The position numbers were made by a program, and so were the translations under genes. The notes under the pieces were generated by a model. The model was not told where the DNA came from. It made no database searches and saw only the letters and a program-made list of their open reading frames with translations. A stretch of DNA of 33,299 bases from Candidatus Didemnitutus sp. (GTDB lineage: Bacteria > Verrucomicrobiota > Verrucomicrobiia > Opitutales > Opitutaceae): the NCBI GenBank assembly GCA_023701285.1, contig JAMPXH010000036.1, positions 1 to 33,299 of the forward strand, in the 5' to 3' direction. Shown piece by piece: positions 31,986-33,299 of this stretch. How positions within the stretch are numbered: the stretch's first letter is position 1; every line of letters begins with the position of its first letter.

Positions 31986-33209
31986 ATGATCCGCCTCAAC
32001 GAACACTACTCGAAGCTCAAGGCCTCCTATCTTTTCGCCGACATCGCCAAGCGCGTCTCCGCCTATGTCGCGGCGCACCCCGACCAGCCCGTCATCCGCC
32101 TCGGCATCGGCGACGTCACCGAGCCGCTCCCGCCGGTCTGCATCGCCGCCCTCCACGCCGCGACCGACGAGATGGCGCACCGCGCCACGTTCAAGGGCTA
32201 CGGCCCCGAGCAGGGCTACGCCTTCCTCCGCGAAGCCATCGCCCAACACGATTTCACCGCCAAGGGCGCCCCCGTCGAAGCCGACGAGATCTTCGTCTCC
32301 GACGGCTCCAAGTGCGACGTCGCCAACATCCAGGAAATCTTCGCCAGCGACATCCGCATCGCGATCCCCGATCCCGTCTACCCGGTCTACGTCGACACCA
32401 ACGTCATGGCCGGCCGCACCGGCGCCAACGCCGACGGGCGCTACTCCGGCCTCGTCTACCTCGACTCCACCGCCGCCAACGGCTACGTGCCCGCGCCGCC
32501 CGCCGAGCCCGCCGACCTGATCTACCTCTGTTTCCCTAACAACCCCACCGGCGCCGTCGCCACCCGCGCCCAGCTCGAGGCCTGGGTCGCCTACGCGAAG
32601 CAACACGGCGCACTCATCCTCTTCGACGCCGCCTACGAAGCCTTCATCCGCACGCCCGGCATCCCGCGTTCGATCTACGAAATCCCCGGCGCGCGCGACG
32701 TCGCCATCGAGTTCCGCAGCTTCTCCAAGCTCGCCGGCTTCACCGGCCTGCGCTGCGCCTACACCGTCGTCCCGAAGACGCTCAAGGCCCGCGATGCCGC
32801 CGGTCAGGAACACAGCGTGCACGCGCTCTGGAGCCGCCGCCACACCACCAAGTTCAACGGTGTCTCCTACCCCGTGCAAAAGGCCGCCGCCTCCGTCTAC
32901 ACACCGGAAGGTCAGGCGCAGACGCACGCGCTCACCGAGTTCTACCTCGGTAACGCCAAGCTCATCCGCGAGGCGATGGGCAAGCTCGGCTTCGCCTGCA
33001 TCGGCGGCGACAACGCGCCCTACATCTGGGTGAACGTGCAGCGCGACTCGTGGGAGTTCTTCGACCTGTTGCTCAACCAGGCCCAGGTCGTCGTCACGCC
33101 CGGCGCCGGCTTCGGCAAGTGCGGCGAAGGCCACGTGCGCATCAGCGCCTTCAACTCCCGCGCCAACGTCGAGACCGCCCTCGCCCGCATCGCCAGCGCC
33201 CTGCGCTGA
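31986..33209 (+). CDS. dapL: LL-diaminopimelate aminotransferase
   Basis: This encodes 407 residues, matching the family length of about 410. The PLP-dependent enzyme converts tetrahydrodipicolinate directly to LL-diaminopimelate with glutamate as amino donor, serving lysine and peptidoglycan synthesis. Family features are the N-terminus [51 protein letters not shown], the cofactor region [12 protein letters not shown] and the PLP lysine Lys248 in [37 protein letters not shown] and the C-terminal [11 protein letters not shown] also fit. The start at 31986 was set by the family N-terminus; the same frame is open far upstream but runs antisense to panC. DapL is typical of Verrucomicrobiota, chlamydiae, cyanobacteria and plants. 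It is divergent from panC. A hairpin-forming repeat begins at its stop codon. Confidence 0.95.
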   Translation: MIRLNEHYSKLKASYLFADIAKRVSAYVAAHPDQPVIRLGIGDVTEPLPPVCIAALHAATDEMAHRATFKGYGPEQGYAFLREAIAQHDFTAKGAPVEADEIFVSDGSKCDVANIQEIFASDIRIAIPDPVYPVYVDTNVMAGRTGANADGRYSGLVYLDSTAANGYVPAPPAEPADLIYLCFPNNPTGAVATRAQLEAWVAYAKQHGALILFDAAYEAFIRTPGIPRSIYEIPGARDVAIEFRSFSKLAGFTGLRCAYTVVPKTLKARDAAGQEHSVHALWSRRHTTKFNGVSYPVQKAAASVYTPEGQAQTHALTEFYLGNAKLIREAMGKLGFACIGGDNAPYIWVNVQRDSWEFFDLLLNQAQVVVTPGAGFGKCGEGHVRISAFNSRANVETALARIASALR

Positions 33210-33282
33210 ACCGGGATCTTGCCGGAGGTGGGCGTCGGTGTCCCGACCGGCGCCTGTCGCCGCTGGGACAGCGGCTACCACC
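33210..33282 (+). repeat. 3'-flanking repeat, copy 2, with long imperfect hairpin
   Basis: The bases after the dapL stop match copy 1 at the left window edge. The element folds: left arm 33227-33244 pairs with right arm 33265-33282 at 15 of 18 positions including one G-T pair, without bulges. The 20-base loop holds its own stem, CGGCG (33248-33252) with CGCCG (33258-33262). No T-tract follows. It may act as a transcript 3'-end stabiliser or terminator and probably belongs to a dispersed repeat family. Confidence 0.6.
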
Positions 33283-33299
33283 CCATGGTCAGGAGCTCA

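Overview
The window looks like a chromosomal segment of a high-GC Verrucomicrobiota bacterium, most likely from the Opitutaceae. This is an inference from gene content. Lysine synthesis runs through LL-diaminopimelate aminotransferase (DapL). There is a DUF1549/DUF1553 - DUF1501 - PPC-domain gene trio of the planctomycete/verrucomicrobial type. Three large secreted proteins end in the same 'DPDGDG..NLLEYALG.DP ... FFRL.V..P' tail, which I associate with Opitutaceae secretomes. No rRNA, tRNA, CRISPR array, transposase or phage gene was found.

Left part (1-5117): a secreted FAD-dependent oxidoreductase (minus strand) is divergent from a 1044-residue secreted glycoside hydrolase carrying a golvesin/Xly-type carbohydrate-binding domain. 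The pair suggests extracellular polysaccharide use. A small AT-rich orphan gene follows (5281-5685, about 42% GC by hand count over 5281-5700).

Centre (5818-18443, all minus strand): two tandem copies of a two-gene unit. Each unit has a small secreted protein (219 or 211 aa) of a family I cannot name, whose 3' end overlaps the start of a matrixin-like metzincin protease (814 or 2916 aa). The 2916-aa protein carries two blocks of seven RCC1-type repeats and two blocks of thirteen BNR-like repeats separated by Ig-like domains. This duplicated 'partner plus protease' unit is the best candidate for an undescribed system. A RidA/chorismatase-fold protein lies next to it (18580-19725).

Right centre (20016-26762): DUF1549/DUF1553 protein, DUF1501 protein and PPC-domain protein form a tight plus-strand operon, converging with a DUF3300 envelope protein on the minus strand.

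Right part (26901-33209): panC, a ketopantoate reductase, an OPT-family transporter and a rhombosortase-like membrane protease are consecutive on the minus strand. A terminator-like hairpin lies between the reductase and the transporter. dapL is divergent from panC. The two window ends carry copies of one repeat, each starting directly after a stop codon (of the FAD oxidoreductase and of dapL); the complete copy folds into a long imperfect hairpin.

Limits: start sites were chosen by signal peptides, family alignment and, in two cases, clear Shine-Dalgarno sequences. Most genes here lack an obvious Shine-Dalgarno. No database search was possible, so family names rest on recognition of motifs.
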